DNA of 64,000 nt from Mariniblastus fucicola (GTDB taxonomy: Bacteria > Planctomycetota > Planctomycetia > Pirellulales > Pirellulaceae), in NCBI RefSeq assembly GCF_008087665.1, contig NZ_CP042912.1:372001-436000 (forward strand). The letters are read 5' to 3'. Positions 27,619 through 36,271 of this stretch are shown piece by piece. Within the stretch, counting starts at the first letter, position 1, and each line of letters starts with the position of its first letter. The notes under the pieces are model-generated. The model had not been told where the DNA came from, ran no database searches, and saw only the letters and a program-made list of their open reading frames with translations. A program made the translations under genes and the position numbers.

Positions 27619-28386
27619 CTATGCGATCGACCAGCTTTTCAAATCCAGCTCCGGCACACGGTCGTGTAGGTCGATCTGCGACGCAAACTGCACATCGGCG
27701 TCATGTCCGATTCGAACCAGATTGATGCCGCCGCGGCAGTTGCGGAAGAAATCAGCCAGCTCCATACCAGAGTCCATTTCAGCCTTGCGGGTTCGCCAGT
27801 GATGCATCGCAATCGTGGCCGGATCAGTCAGCTTGGTCGGTTCGGCTCCGGCCTGTTCACGCAGCTCAAGAATTCGCTCCGTCAGCAAGCCCGCGAAAAT
27901 CACGTCTTCGCTGGTGATCAGCCGATCGGTTCCCGAGCAAACCACGGTCACGCGCGGCACACTGGTCAGCTCTTTGGCGACCGCCGAAACGTTAATCATG
28001 GCTCCGATCAGTACCCGGTCGGCGGCCCGACAGCTTTCCATCGCGACGGTACCGTTGGTCGTGGCGAGAATCAGTGACTTGCCAGAGATCGCTTCGGCCG
28101 TGTATTCCAGTGGCGAATTGCCTTGATGAAAGCCATCGACAATCTTGCCGTTTCGCTCGCCGCCGATCACGGAAGTATCCGGCATCTTCGCATGGCAATC
28201 GCGAGCTTCCTCAATGCCAGGTTGCGGAAAGATCTGCTGGCAGCCGTTATGCAGCGCGTTAACGATCGTGGTGGTCGCACGCAAAACGTCAACGACGACC
28301 ACCGTTTGGCCGGCGAGTTGATCGGCTTTGATGGCTGAAGGCAGCAGGGCGACGTCGACGATATGTGCAAATTCAGAAGGTTTCAT
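27619..28386 (-). CDS. comB: 2-phosphosulfolactate phosphatase (ComB family)
   Basis: 255 residues from the ATG at 28386 (MKPSEFAHIVDVALLPSAIK); an ATG at 28416 would add 10 residues. Family signatures are VVVVDVLRATTTIVNALHNGC, GGERNGKIVDGFHQGNSPLEY, ILATTNGTVAMESC and VVCSGTDRLITSEDVIFAGLL. ComB hydrolyses 2-phosphosulfolactate to sulfolactate in coenzyme M synthesis in archaea. Many bacteria without coenzyme M have it, where it may act in sulfolactate metabolism or on another phosphate ester, so the reaction here is uncertain. Confidence 0.9.
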   Translation of the reverse strand: MKPSEFAHIVDVALLPSAIKADQLAGQTVVVVDVLRATTTIVNALHNGCQQIFPQPGIEEARDCHAKMPDTSVIGGERNGKIVDGFHQGNSPLEYTAEAISGKSLILATTNGTVAMESCRAADRVLIGAMINVSAVAKELTSVPRVTVVCSGTDRLITSEDVIFAGLLTERILELREQAGAEPTKLTDPATIAMHHWRTRKAEMDSGMELADFFRNCRGGINLVRIGHDADVQFASQIDLHDRVPELDLKSWSIA

Positions 28387-28577
28387 GGTGCACAAAGGTA
28401 GCCAAAAAATCCTCAATAATGAAGTCCAGACAATCCAGGCTCATGCCGGACTTCTCGGGATCGGAATTTTCCCTGCTGAGGACACGGTGGCGTCGGATAT
28501 CACCATGACTCGAACGGAAACGAGGACTATTTTCGAGAAAGTTGTCCCTCCGAATTTTTACCTGCACATAATTAACC

Positions 28578-28710
28578 AGGCACTGTTTGGTAAATGAAAG
28601 CGGCAAGGCACTTAGCCGCCGGTCCGTTGCGCTTTTTAACGGCGGCTCGCGCTTTGCTGCTCATGTTTGGCCGCGTCACGACATGAAAATCAATTTGTCA
28701 AACAGTGCCT
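28578..28710. mobile_element. TIR element copy A (133 bases), MITE-like
   Basis: Begins AGGCACTGTTTGG and ends CAAACAGTGCCT, with terminal inverted repeats of about 12-13 bases. It is the reverse-orientation match of the 85-base copy at 32216-32300, plus a 48-base insert after GCGGCAAGGC that itself contains AGCCGCCG/CGGCGGCT arms. It carries no protein of its own. It sits just upstream of the kinase gene, so the kinase promoter is likely inside or next to it. Confidence 0.8.
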
Positions 28711-28735
28711 GGATCACCATTTCAACACAGGCGAG

Positions 28736-31700
28736 ATGCGCGTGGACCCGTCCGAGCTGGACCAATTTGACTTGATTTCCGACAAATTTGTCGCCGAGAT
28801 CCGGGCTGGAAAATCGCCAGACATCGAGAGCTATGTTCGGGCTCATCCGAAACTGGCAATCCGCATTCGCCAGCTATTTCCGGTTTTGCAGGCGATGGAG
28901 AATCGGAATCCCAATTGCGTCGCCGAATCTGACAGCGCGATCGAGGACGAGATCCGGCAGCTGGAGGCCTCGCCTCCGCCACGAAGACTCGGAGAGTATC
29001 GAATCATTCACGAGATCGGCCGCGGCGGAATGGGCGTCGTCTACAAAGCCGAACAGGAATCTCTCGGACGTCATGTGGCGCTCAAATTGTTGCCTCAATC
29101 GGCGAAGTTTGATGAACGCCGTGGCATCCGGTTTCAGCAAGAAGCCATTGCCTCGGGCAAGCTTCACCACTCCAACATCGTTCCCGTTTTCGGAGTCGGT
29201 CGGTCGGACGACGTTTCGTACTTCGTGATGCAATACATCGAAGGCACGGGGCTCGATCAAGTCATCGCCGAAGTTCGCGAAGCCGTTTCCGACGATGACC
29301 AGGGCAGCGGGAGAAAGTTAAAGGACACGGTTCGTCTCGACCACACAAAATTGGGCACCGTTGCTTCTGGTCTGTTCGAGGACTTGTCGAAGCAAACTGA
29401 AGATGGTTCGGCCGATTCAGCGGATTCGGCGGATTCGGCTGAGCAGACTGGAGCAAGCGTCCATCCCGAGTCTGCGGCAGAAAGCTTTTCCGGATCAAGT
29501 TCTTTCGCGTCGGCGTCGTCGACAAGCGGATCGTTTTCGCAGCGCCACGCGTACTACCGCAACGTTGCAAAGATCGGAGAACAGGTCAGCGACGCGCTCG
29601 AGTACGCGCACTCCAGAAAGATTCTTCACCGCGACATCAAGCCGGCCAACCTGTTGATTGATTTCTCAGGCCATGTTTGGGTAACGGACTTTGGCTTGGC
29701 CAAGCTAACAGACCAGGACGACCTGACGCGCACCGGCGAAACCGTTGGAACGCTGCGGTATCTTCCTCCGGAACAGTTCAACGGAAATTCGGACGCTCGC
29801 AGCGATGTCTACAGCCTGGGACTGACGCTGTACGAGATGTTGACGCTGCAGCCGGCGTTCGATGGAAAAGACTTTGCGCAGCTGCTGCAGAACGTGACGG
29901 AAAGCCTTCCTGATCCGCCGCGGAAAAAGGACTCGCGGATCCCGCGTGATCTGGACACCATTGTGATGAAGGCCATCGCCAAAGAGCCAGCGGATCGGTA
30001 CCAGAGCGCCGGCGAGTTGCGCGATGATCTGAAATTGTTCATTCAGGGAAAACCGATTCGGGCCCGGCAAATTTCCGAGCTGGATCGATTCCTGAAAGCC
30101 GTCCGACGTCGCCCCGTTATTTCGGCGCTGGCAGGGATGTTGTTGCTGTCGCTGATCGTTGGCTCGGCGTTGGTGACCTGGAAATGGCAGCAGGCGACGA
30201 TTGCTCTTAATCGGGCTGAGGATGAAGCCGAATCCAAACAGGCGATCAACGAGTTTTTGCTTCACGACCTGTTGAGCTATGCGAACCCGCAACTCGAACC
30301 GGACCCTGATATCAAGCTTCGTACGGTGCTGGATCGAGCCAATGAGTCTGTCGAAACGCGTTTTCGCGACCAACCGTTGCTGGAGGCGGAGATCCGGTTG
30401 CACATCGGAGCAATCTATAACCAGTTAAGTGAGTTGAAGAATGCTCAACGTCACTTTTCGGCCGCATATCAAATTCGCAGCGACGAACTTGGTCCGAACC
30501 ATCCCGACACGATGCGAGTCTACGCCAATCTTGCCGCGTTGCAGAGCGATATTGGAAATCCGAAACAGTCGGTTGCGATGCTCCGGGAAACAATCGCCTA
30601 CTACGAATCGCGGTCTGCGACAGCCGACACCGAGTTCGAAGTAATGGAATCGAAGCTGAATCTTGCAACCGTTCTTGCATCGCTCGGCCAATATGAGGAC
30701 GCCAAGACTCATCTGGACGCCTACATCATCGCCGCCAGGGATTTGCCGGATCTGGATTACCGAGAAGGGCAATTGGCGTTGGGTTCGCTTCTGTTTGATC
30801 AGGACCTGCTCACGCAATCCGCCGAAGTTGCGGAATCCGTTGAAGCTGAACTTTCCGCTGAACTGACGAACGAAGAAGGAGTCATCGAAGCAGGTGGAGC
30901 TCAGGTCGGCACCTTTCACCAGCTGCTCAGGACACGGAAACTTTTGGGAGAAATTGAACTGGCTCAGGGTCGGTTCGATTCCGCCATCGCCATCTTTGAA
31001 GAAAAGATTGCTGTCTCGGAAAAGTTGCTGGGCCCGGATCATAGCTCCAGTTTGCTGGGAGTCAGAGATCTTGCCGAGGCGCTGCTTGCCTGCAAGAGGT
31101 TTGAAGAAGCGAGAGACATCATTGAGCCGGCGCTTCGCAGAAGCGAGTCGTTGAAAGGCAGCGATAGCCCAACAACGCTGCATATCAAAACTACGTTTGC
31201 GATGGCGCTGACCGAGCTGGGCGAAGTACAGGCAGCCATTGAACTGTTGGAAGAAAGGTACGCAGGAGCCAGGGAAAAACTTGGCGCGACGCATCCCGAT
31301 ACGATCCAGATTGCCTATCAGATTTCCACAGCCTACTATCGGCTAAAAGATTATCGCACAGCAGAAACTTTGCTGACTGAAACGTTGCAGCACGCCAAAT
31401 CAACGCTTGGTGTCGATCATTCAGCGACCTTGAACATGCTGGCGGACCTTGGCGAAGCCCATCGAAATCTCGGTGAACTGGAATTGGCAGAAAAGGAGCT
31501 CTCCGAGTCTTTGGCCGGTTCGCGGTTGCTGATGCGAGAGAACCATCCACACCTTTTGACGACGATGAGCGGGCTGTTGAAAGTTTATGTTTCTTCCAGG
31601 CAGTTCGAAAAAGCGGAGCCGCTAGGTTTGCAACTGGTGGAAGGGTACAGGATCGAAGGTGGGCAAGATTGGGAAATCAATTTTGCCTTGAACATGCTGG

Positions 31701-32191
31701 CTCACATCTTTCGGATGCAGGACAAAGACGCGGAAGCCCACCCCTATTACGTCGAAGCATACGAGCTGCGGACCAATTCAGGTGTGGATCTCCAGTCAAA
31801 ATCGATGGCGGGTTTGCTGGACGTGTTGTGCGACGTCGAACATGAGACGGATCAGCATGAACTTAGCGTCGTGCGATTGAAAGAGTATCTCGAATGGTTC
31901 GCTGGCGAAGACGATGAACAGTTGCCCTGGTTTTATAATCGAGCGAAAAGCCAGCTGGGCCGAGCGTTGTTGGAGTTGGGACAGTACGAAGAAGCCGAGC
32001 TGGTTTTGCTCGACTGCTTCGATGCCCTCGAAGGCGTTGCCGAGGACGATCTGAACTTTAGCAGCTGTCAAAAGGAACTGCGGTCCACTGCGGTTCGGAT
32101 CCGGGAACTCTACAAGCGAATAAAACAGCGCGAAAAGTATGAGCTTTGGCGCGATCGGTATCGTGAGCTGAAGCGAAAGAGCAACCTGTAG
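28736..32191 (+). CDS. Ser/Thr protein kinase with membrane helix and C-terminal TPR array
   Basis: 1151 residues from the ATG at 28736 (MRVDPSELDQFDLISDKFVAEIRAG), a typical planctomycete kinase N-terminus; an in-frame ATG at 28667 lies inside the upstream repeat and is unlikely. The kinase domain spans about 83-445: glycine loop IGRGGMGVVY, VALKLLPQ, catalytic HRDIKPANLL, DFGLAKL and GTLRYLPPEQ. Between hinge and catalytic loop is a roughly 100-residue low-complexity Ser/Ala/Asp insert with SADSADSAD. A membrane helix is near 475-495 (ISALAGMLLLSLIVGSALVTW). The rest is a series of TPR_10/TPR_12 repeats (LGPDHSSSLLGVRDLAEALL, LGVDHSATLNMLADLGEAHRNLG). No sigma factor gene is adjacent. Confidence 0.92.
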   Translation: MRVDPSELDQFDLISDKFVAEIRAGKSPDIESYVRAHPKLAIRIRQLFPVLQAMENRNPNCVAESDSAIEDEIRQLEASPPPRRLGEYRIIHEIGRGGMGVVYKAEQESLGRHVALKLLPQSAKFDERRGIRFQQEAIASGKLHHSNIVPVFGVGRSDDVSYFVMQYIEGTGLDQVIAEVREAVSDDDQGSGRKLKDTVRLDHTKLGTVASGLFEDLSKQTEDGSADSADSADSAEQTGASVHPESAAESFSGSSSFASASSTSGSFSQRHAYYRNVAKIGEQVSDALEYAHSRKILHRDIKPANLLIDFSGHVWVTDFGLAKLTDQDDLTRTGETVGTLRYLPPEQFNGNSDARSDVYSLGLTLYEMLTLQPAFDGKDFAQLLQNVTESLPDPPRKKDSRIPRDLDTIVMKAIAKEPADRYQSAGELRDDLKLFIQGKPIRARQISELDRFLKAVRRRPVISALAGMLLLSLIVGSALVTWKWQQATIALNRAEDEAESKQAINEFLLHDLLSYANPQLEPDPDIKLRTVLDRANESVETRFRDQPLLEAEIRLHIGAIYNQLSELKNAQRHFSAAYQIRSDELGPNHPDTMRVYANLAALQSDIGNPKQSVAMLRETIAYYESRSATADTEFEVMESKLNLATVLASLGQYEDAKTHLDAYIIAARDLPDLDYREGQLALGSLLFDQDLLTQSAEVAESVEAELSAELTNEEGVIEAGGAQVGTFHQLLRTRKLLGEIELAQGRFDSAIAIFEEKIAVSEKLLGPDHSSSLLGVRDLAEALLACKRFEEARDIIEPALRRSESLKGSDSPTTLHIKTTFAMALTELGEVQAAIELLEERYAGAREKLGATHPDTIQIAYQISTAYYRLKDYRTAETLLTETLQHAKSTLGVDHSATLNMLADLGEAHRNLGELELAEKELSESLAGSRLLMRENHPHLLTTMSGLLKVYVSSRQFEKAEPLGLQLVEGYRIEGGQDWEINFALNMLAHIFRMQDKDAEAHPYYVEAYELRTNSGVDLQSKSMAGLLDVLCDVEHETDQHELSVVRLKEYLEWFAGEDDEQLPWFYNRAKSQLGRALLELGQYEEAELVLLDCFDALEGVAEDDLNFSSCQKELRSTAVRIRELYKRIKQREKYELWRDRYRELKRKSNL

Positions 32192-32215
32192 CCTCGCGAC
32201 CAACCTGGGAGAATT

Positions 32216-32300
32216 AGGCACTGTTTGACAAATTGATTTTCATGTCATCAACGCGGCCAAACATGAGCGCCTTGCCGCTCACATTTACCAAACAGTGCCT
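32216..32300. mobile_element. TIR element copy B (85 bases), opposite orientation to copy A
   Basis: Begins AGGCACTGTTTGACAAATTG and ends TTACCAAACAGTGCCT, flanked on both sides by T/A so that the ends read TAGGCACTG and CAGTGCCTA. Its reverse complement matches copy A along its whole length apart from the 48-base insert. It lies between the kinase stop at 32191 and the stop of the esterase gene, whose TAG codon (32299-32301) uses the last two bases of the element. Confidence 0.85.
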
Positions 32301-34074
32301 ACAATCGTGGTTTCGGCGGCTTGACTGGCGTTGCCCAGGATTTGGCTGCCGTCAATTTCGTCTTCCGTTTGAACAGCTTGCCACCACAGGTCACGTACAA
32401 CGTCTGGTTGTCTGGACCCGCAAGGATCACGTTCGTTGTGCTGCTGGTGCCAGCCGGTGGAGGCAATATCAGATTAACGCGTCCGGGTTGGTCGCAGATT
32501 TGAATTCCCATTTTTGTGGCAACCAGAACCCAGCCGTCTTTGTCGACGCACATGCCCATACTTTTGGTGCGCATGTCGACTGCGGCGGGTGGTGAGTGAA
32601 TGTGAAAGTAAGGCTGAGCATGCGTCAGCGTCCCGTCTTCTTGTCGAACACATGACCAGACGTAGCGGCCGTTGAAATCAGAAACGTAAACCAGTGTTTG
32701 GTCTGGAGAAAGCGTGATGCCGTGGGCTCCTGACAATCCTTCGACTGCGAGTTTGGCTTCTCCGTCGCGCTTTTTCATCCAAACTGATTTCGATTCCTTG
32801 TCGGTGAAATACAAAGTGCCATCGTGAGCCGTAACCATTGCATCAGCGTTCACTTCATATGCGGTCGATCCGCCACCTGGATGCTCAAAGATTGAACCAT
32901 TTTGGGCAACGAACAACGATCCATTAGGCTGGGCTGCGATCGAAGTCAATTTTTCGGTTGACGTCCCGATGTCGATTTTCTTCTCTTCACCATCAGGCGA
33001 AACGACAAACAGCTCACCTTTCTTTCGATCCGAAAAGTAAACGTTGCCTTCGGCGTCCGAGGCGAGTCCCGTCAAATATTGATGTCCCTTGCTGACCAGT
33101 TCCCAGTCTTCGCCATCGATCAGCATCTCAGGCGCTCGACTTCTGGATTTATCAAAGTGCGTTTTTACCGGCTTGGGCCAGTCCTTCCAGATAAAGCGCA
33201 TCGCATCGGGAAGTACTGCTCCACCGTGCTTTCGATTGTGACCGCCCTGCCCCCATGCGTGATCCACTTCATAGCCGCTGAATTTCAACGCCGACAACAT
33301 GCCCTGATTCGAAACCCACCAGTCGCCACAGTAAATGTTCAAATCGTTGCTGCCGTCCTGCAGGAATACACGAATCGGTTTCGGTTCCGTTTTGCGAACC
33401 AGCACCGACATCTCGTTGGCTCCGCGCAGCCCGATGTAAGTTCCAACCATCGTGTACACGCGGCGAAACTGATCCGGTCGCTGCCAAGCGACATTGAACG
33501 CCGCAATACCGCCTGAGCTCGATCCGCAAATGCCGCGATCGTTCGGATCATCGCTGATGGCATAGCTTTCTTCGACTTCCGGGATCATTTCTTCGATCAG
33601 GAATCTTGCGTACCGATCATCGACCGCGTCGTATTCAAAGCTGCGATTGAAACGCGGTTGAGCATTCTTGTTTTGAGCCGGCACAACGCCGGGGTCAATG
33701 AACAGCCCGATCGTGACAGGCATCTCGCCCGAGTGAATCAGGTTATCGAAAACCAACGGCGTTTTACTTGGACGACCTTCGACTTTGGAGAACCCGGTCC
33801 CGTCCTGGAAAACCATCAAGCAAGCGGGCTTCGATTTGTCGTACTGCTTCGGAACGTAGATCGAATAATTTCGCGTTGTGCCCGGGAAGATTTTGCTGTC
33901 AGCGAAAGTCCGATTGATAACTTCGCCCTGTGGCACGTCAGGCTTGCGGATTTGCGACTCATCGAGCGGATAAGGCCCATCGGCATCTTGTGCAGCCAGC
34001 GAAAAACCGGACAAGACAGTGGCTGCGACGCAGCAGCAAGCCAGAAATGCGAACAGAGTGCGTGCGGTCTTCAT
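32299..34074 (-). CDS. Exported esterase (alpha/beta hydrolase) fused to SMP-30/gluconolactonase-like propeller
   Basis: 591 residues from the ATG at 34074, giving a signal peptide (MKTARTLFAFLACCCVAATV). Residues about 55-300 are an enterochelin-esterase/esterase-D-like hydrolase: the nucleophile is in GICGSSSGG near residue 185, the acid in FLQDGSNDLN, and the His in GQGGHNRKHGG. Residues about 330-580 form an SMP-30-like beta-propeller (GLASDAEGNVYFSDRKKGEL, HGITLSPDQTLVYVSDFNGRYVW, GMCVDKDGWVLVATKMG). The two parts may act in sequence on a sugar ester or lactone; this is inference. The stop codon is formed at the junction with TIR element copy B. Confidence 0.9.
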   Translation of the reverse strand: MKTARTLFAFLACCCVAATVLSGFSLAAQDADGPYPLDESQIRKPDVPQGEVINRTFADSKIFPGTTRNYSIYVPKQYDKSKPACLMVFQDGTGFSKVEGRPSKTPLVFDNLIHSGEMPVTIGLFIDPGVVPAQNKNAQPRFNRSFEYDAVDDRYARFLIEEMIPEVEESYAISDDPNDRGICGSSSGGIAAFNVAWQRPDQFRRVYTMVGTYIGLRGANEMSVLVRKTEPKPIRVFLQDGSNDLNIYCGDWWVSNQGMLSALKFSGYEVDHAWGQGGHNRKHGGAVLPDAMRFIWKDWPKPVKTHFDKSRSRAPEMLIDGEDWELVSKGHQYLTGLASDAEGNVYFSDRKKGELFVVSPDGEEKKIDIGTSTEKLTSIAAQPNGSLFVAQNGSIFEHPGGGSTAYEVNADAMVTAHDGTLYFTDKESKSVWMKKRDGEAKLAVEGLSGAHGITLSPDQTLVYVSDFNGRYVWSCVRQEDGTLTHAQPYFHIHSPPAAVDMRTKSMGMCVDKDGWVLVATKMGIQICDQPGRVNLILPPPAGTSSTTNVILAGPDNQTLYVTCGGKLFKRKTKLTAAKSWATPVKPPKPRL

Positions 34075-34378
34075 GGGATCTTTCGAAGAAATCTGGTGGT
34101 CAGGGTTTTTCCCCAAGGCTTCGTTTAAACCAGGTTATCCAGATTGCTCAAACTTTCCAGAGGGCGTTTGACAGCGTTTTTGCAATTCATTTTTGTGGCC
34201 GTCATCACGGAAGCCTGGCAAACCTTAACGACGGTGTCGACGCGGTTCCGCGATTCCGTCATTAAATGCTGATCCCGGTCGCAAGCAGCAGCACGAAGCC
34301 AATTCGTGATGAACCATTGTTCGCGACGAACCGTAAGCTGCAGACGAAACGTAAAAGTTGAACTGGTCGGAAACAATC

Positions 34379-34639
34379 ATGCGCAAAACTCACCTCTCGA
34401 TTTTGATCGTCACAGCAATCGGTAGCTCCGTTCTGTTTTGCTCTGGATGCACTCCCACCCGCGGACTTACAGCCGCCCCAGTGTTCCCGCCTCCGACCCT
34501 GGACTATTCGTCGCAGTTGCAACAGCAGCGAGCCCAACAGACCGGTTCGCCCTATCTTCCACCGGGCGGCTTTGGACAGGCTCCAGCCTACAGCCCCATG
34601 TTTTCCCCGGGGCCCGGCGGCCGAAGCGGATCTTGCTGA
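34379..34639 (+). CDS. Small proline-rich lipoprotein
   Basis: 86 residues from the ATG at 34379 (MRKTHLSILIVTAIGSSVLF), preferred to an ATG at 34358 because it gives a standard short basic lead. The lipobox is FCSGC, so the mature protein begins at the second Cys with CTPTRGL. The remaining 60 residues are rich in Pro, Gln, Gly and Ser (PVFPPPTLDYSSQLQQQRAQ) and look unstructured. No family is recognised. Function is unknown. Confidence 0.7.
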   Translation: MRKTHLSILIVTAIGSSVLFCSGCTPTRGLTAAPVFPPPTLDYSSQLQQQRAQQTGSPYLPPGGFGQAPAYSPMFSPGPGGRSGSC

Positions 34640-34787
34640 GGCAGCTAGTCCTCTGGCACCGTGTGTGCTGAATCGCCTTTCAATCGTCAAATCTGTCCTT
34701 TCCCAAATGGGTTTGGCCAGATATCACTGTGAGCCACGTTAAGCTATGTCTTCCGAATTCGGTCGATAAAGCGAACGTGGTTTTTTT

Positions 34788-34853
34788 GGTGGCATAGGCT
34801 TCTGGCCTGTCAATGTGATACTGAAACGACCACGGGCCAAAAGGCCGATGCCG
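34788..34853. repeat. Diverged inverted pair of the GGTGGCATAGGCTT repeat family
   Basis: Left arm 34788-34812 carries GGTGGCATAGGCTTCTGGCC; right arm 34831-34853 carries GGGCCAAAAGGCCGATGCCG. Arms are less well conserved than in other copies. It lies 48 bases upstream of ubiE in a gap of 261 bases that holds no other recognisable feature. Confidence 0.75.
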
Positions 34854-34900
34854 CTTGGCAACTTTACCCTGAAAACTGACGAGTTTGCTCGCACTTCCCT

Positions 34901-35605
34901 ATGGCTGTTGATAAATCAAACCAACGCGTTCGAGACATGTTTGGCGAAATCGCGCCGAAGTACGATCGCATGAATCATCTTCTCTCGATGAATGTCGATC
35001 GCTATTGGCGCTGGCGAGCCGTCAAAAAACTGGCTCCCAATCAGAACGATCCAATCCTTGACGTGTGCACTGGAACTGGAGACCTGGCGTTCTCCTTCCA
35101 CAAATACACAAAGGGTGAAGTTCCGATTGTCGGATCCGATTTTTGCTACGAGATGCTGGAAGTCGGCCGCGAGAAGAGCGACAAGTTCGGCCAACCGGTA
35201 ACCTTCGTCGAAGCCGATGCCCAGGAGTTGCCGTTTGAGTCCGATCGCTTTCAGGTCGTCAGTGCTGCCTTCGGTTTGCGGAACGTTGCCGATACGGATC
35301 TGGGGTTGCGCGAGATGACTCGTGTCTGCAAACCTGGCGGGAAAGTTGCCGTGCTGGAGTTCTCTGTTCCGCGGACTCAGCCCATCAAAGGCATGTACGG
35401 TTGGTACTTCAGAAACGTATTGCCCAGGATCGGACAGATGCTCGCCCGCAACGATTCGAATGCTTACAACTACTTGCCGGACAGCGTTGGCGAGTTTCCC
35501 TGCTATGAGAAACTGACTGAGAAAATGTTGGCGGCGGGAATGTCAAAAGCCGACTTCTATCCGCTGACGTTTGGCATCGCGACGCTCTACATAGGTGTCA
35601 AATGA
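34901..35605 (+). CDS. ubiE: Demethylmenaquinone methyltransferase (UbiE/MenG)
   Basis: 234 residues with full UbiE family features: RDMFGEIAPKYDRMNHLLSM, the SAM-binding motif DVCTGTGDLAF, GSDFCYEMLEVGREK, AFGLRNVADTDLGLREMTRVCKPGG and a C-terminal SKADFYPLTFGIATLYIG. It performs the last methylation of menaquinone at the cytoplasmic membrane. With mqnE in the same window the quinone is probably menaquinone made by the futalosine route, so the MenG role is preferred to a ubiquinone role. Its stop overlaps the start of ubiX by four bases. Confidence 0.95.
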   Translation: MAVDKSNQRVRDMFGEIAPKYDRMNHLLSMNVDRYWRWRAVKKLAPNQNDPILDVCTGTGDLAFSFHKYTKGEVPIVGSDFCYEMLEVGREKSDKFGQPVTFVEADAQELPFESDRFQVVSAAFGLRNVADTDLGLREMTRVCKPGGKVAVLEFSVPRTQPIKGMYGWYFRNVLPRIGQMLARNDSNAYNYLPDSVGEFPCYEKLTEKMLAAGMSKADFYPLTFGIATLYIGVK

Positions 35606-36219
35606 GCAACCATCCGATCGTGCTCGCCATCACCGGCGCCAGCGGCGTGATTTACGGTCGGCGGTTGCTGGAGATTTTACTGCGGTCGAACCTCGAAGTT
35701 CATCTGACGATCAGTGAATCGGGTCAGAAGGTGTTGCAGCACGAGTTGATGTCGAAGGTCGACATTGAGAACTTTCAACTCGATCAACTGCTTGATCCGG
35801 CTGTCATCGAAGAACACTCCATCGACGATTCTTTGGTTAGCTACCACCACTACAAGGATTTCATGACGCCAATCGCCAGCGGTTCGTTTCAAACGCGAGC
35901 CATGATCGTCTGTCCCTGCAGCGGCAGCACGCTCAGCGGCATCGCGACTGCGTCCAGCGGAAATTTAGTGCAACGAGCCGCAGATGTTCACTTGAAAGAG
36001 CGTCGTCCGTTGGTGCTTGTCCCACGCGAAGCTCCCTTGTCACTGATTCAAATCGAGAACATGCGAACCGTAACCTTGGCTGGCGCGACGATCCTTCCCG
36101 CCTCACCCGGCTTCTACCACGGCTACAAATCCGTCGAAGACCTCGTCGACTTCATCGTCGTCCGCATCCTCGACAACATTGGCATCGATTCCGATCTGAT
36201 GAAGCGCTGGGGAAGTTGA
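35602..36219 (+). CDS. ubiX: UbiX-family flavin prenyltransferase
   Basis: 205 residues. Family marks are the N-terminal LAITGASGVIYGRRLLEILL, the dimethylallyl-phosphate/FMN site segments ASGSFQTRAMIVCPCSGSTLSGIATASSGNL and RPLVLVPREAPLSLIQIENM, and ILPASPGFYHG. UbiX attaches a prenyl group to FMN, giving the prenylated cofactor needed by UbiD-type decarboxylases. In futalosine-pathway bacteria that partner is the decarboxylase of the naphthoate intermediate; no ubiD homologue is in this window. Translational coupling to ubiE is likely through the ATGA overlap. Confidence 0.95.
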   Translation: MSNHPIVLAITGASGVIYGRRLLEILLRSNLEVHLTISESGQKVLQHELMSKVDIENFQLDQLLDPAVIEEHSIDDSLVSYHHYKDFMTPIASGSFQTRAMIVCPCSGSTLSGIATASSGNLVQRAADVHLKERRPLVLVPREAPLSLIQIENMRTVTLAGATILPASPGFYHGYKSVEDLVDFIVVRILDNIGIDSDLMKRWGS

Positions 36220-36271
36220 GATCTTTTGCCGGCACTGATCCACGCCGGAAGTGCAGAATTGTGCAGAAGGC

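Noticed and set aside
28667-28735. Upstream ATG at 28667 as the kinase start
   Set aside because: These codons lie in the TIR element; the planctomycete kinase N-terminus begins at the ATG at 28736.
28578-32300. A complete insertion sequence around the kinase gene
   Set aside because: No transposase or integrase frame exists between or beside the two TIR elements.
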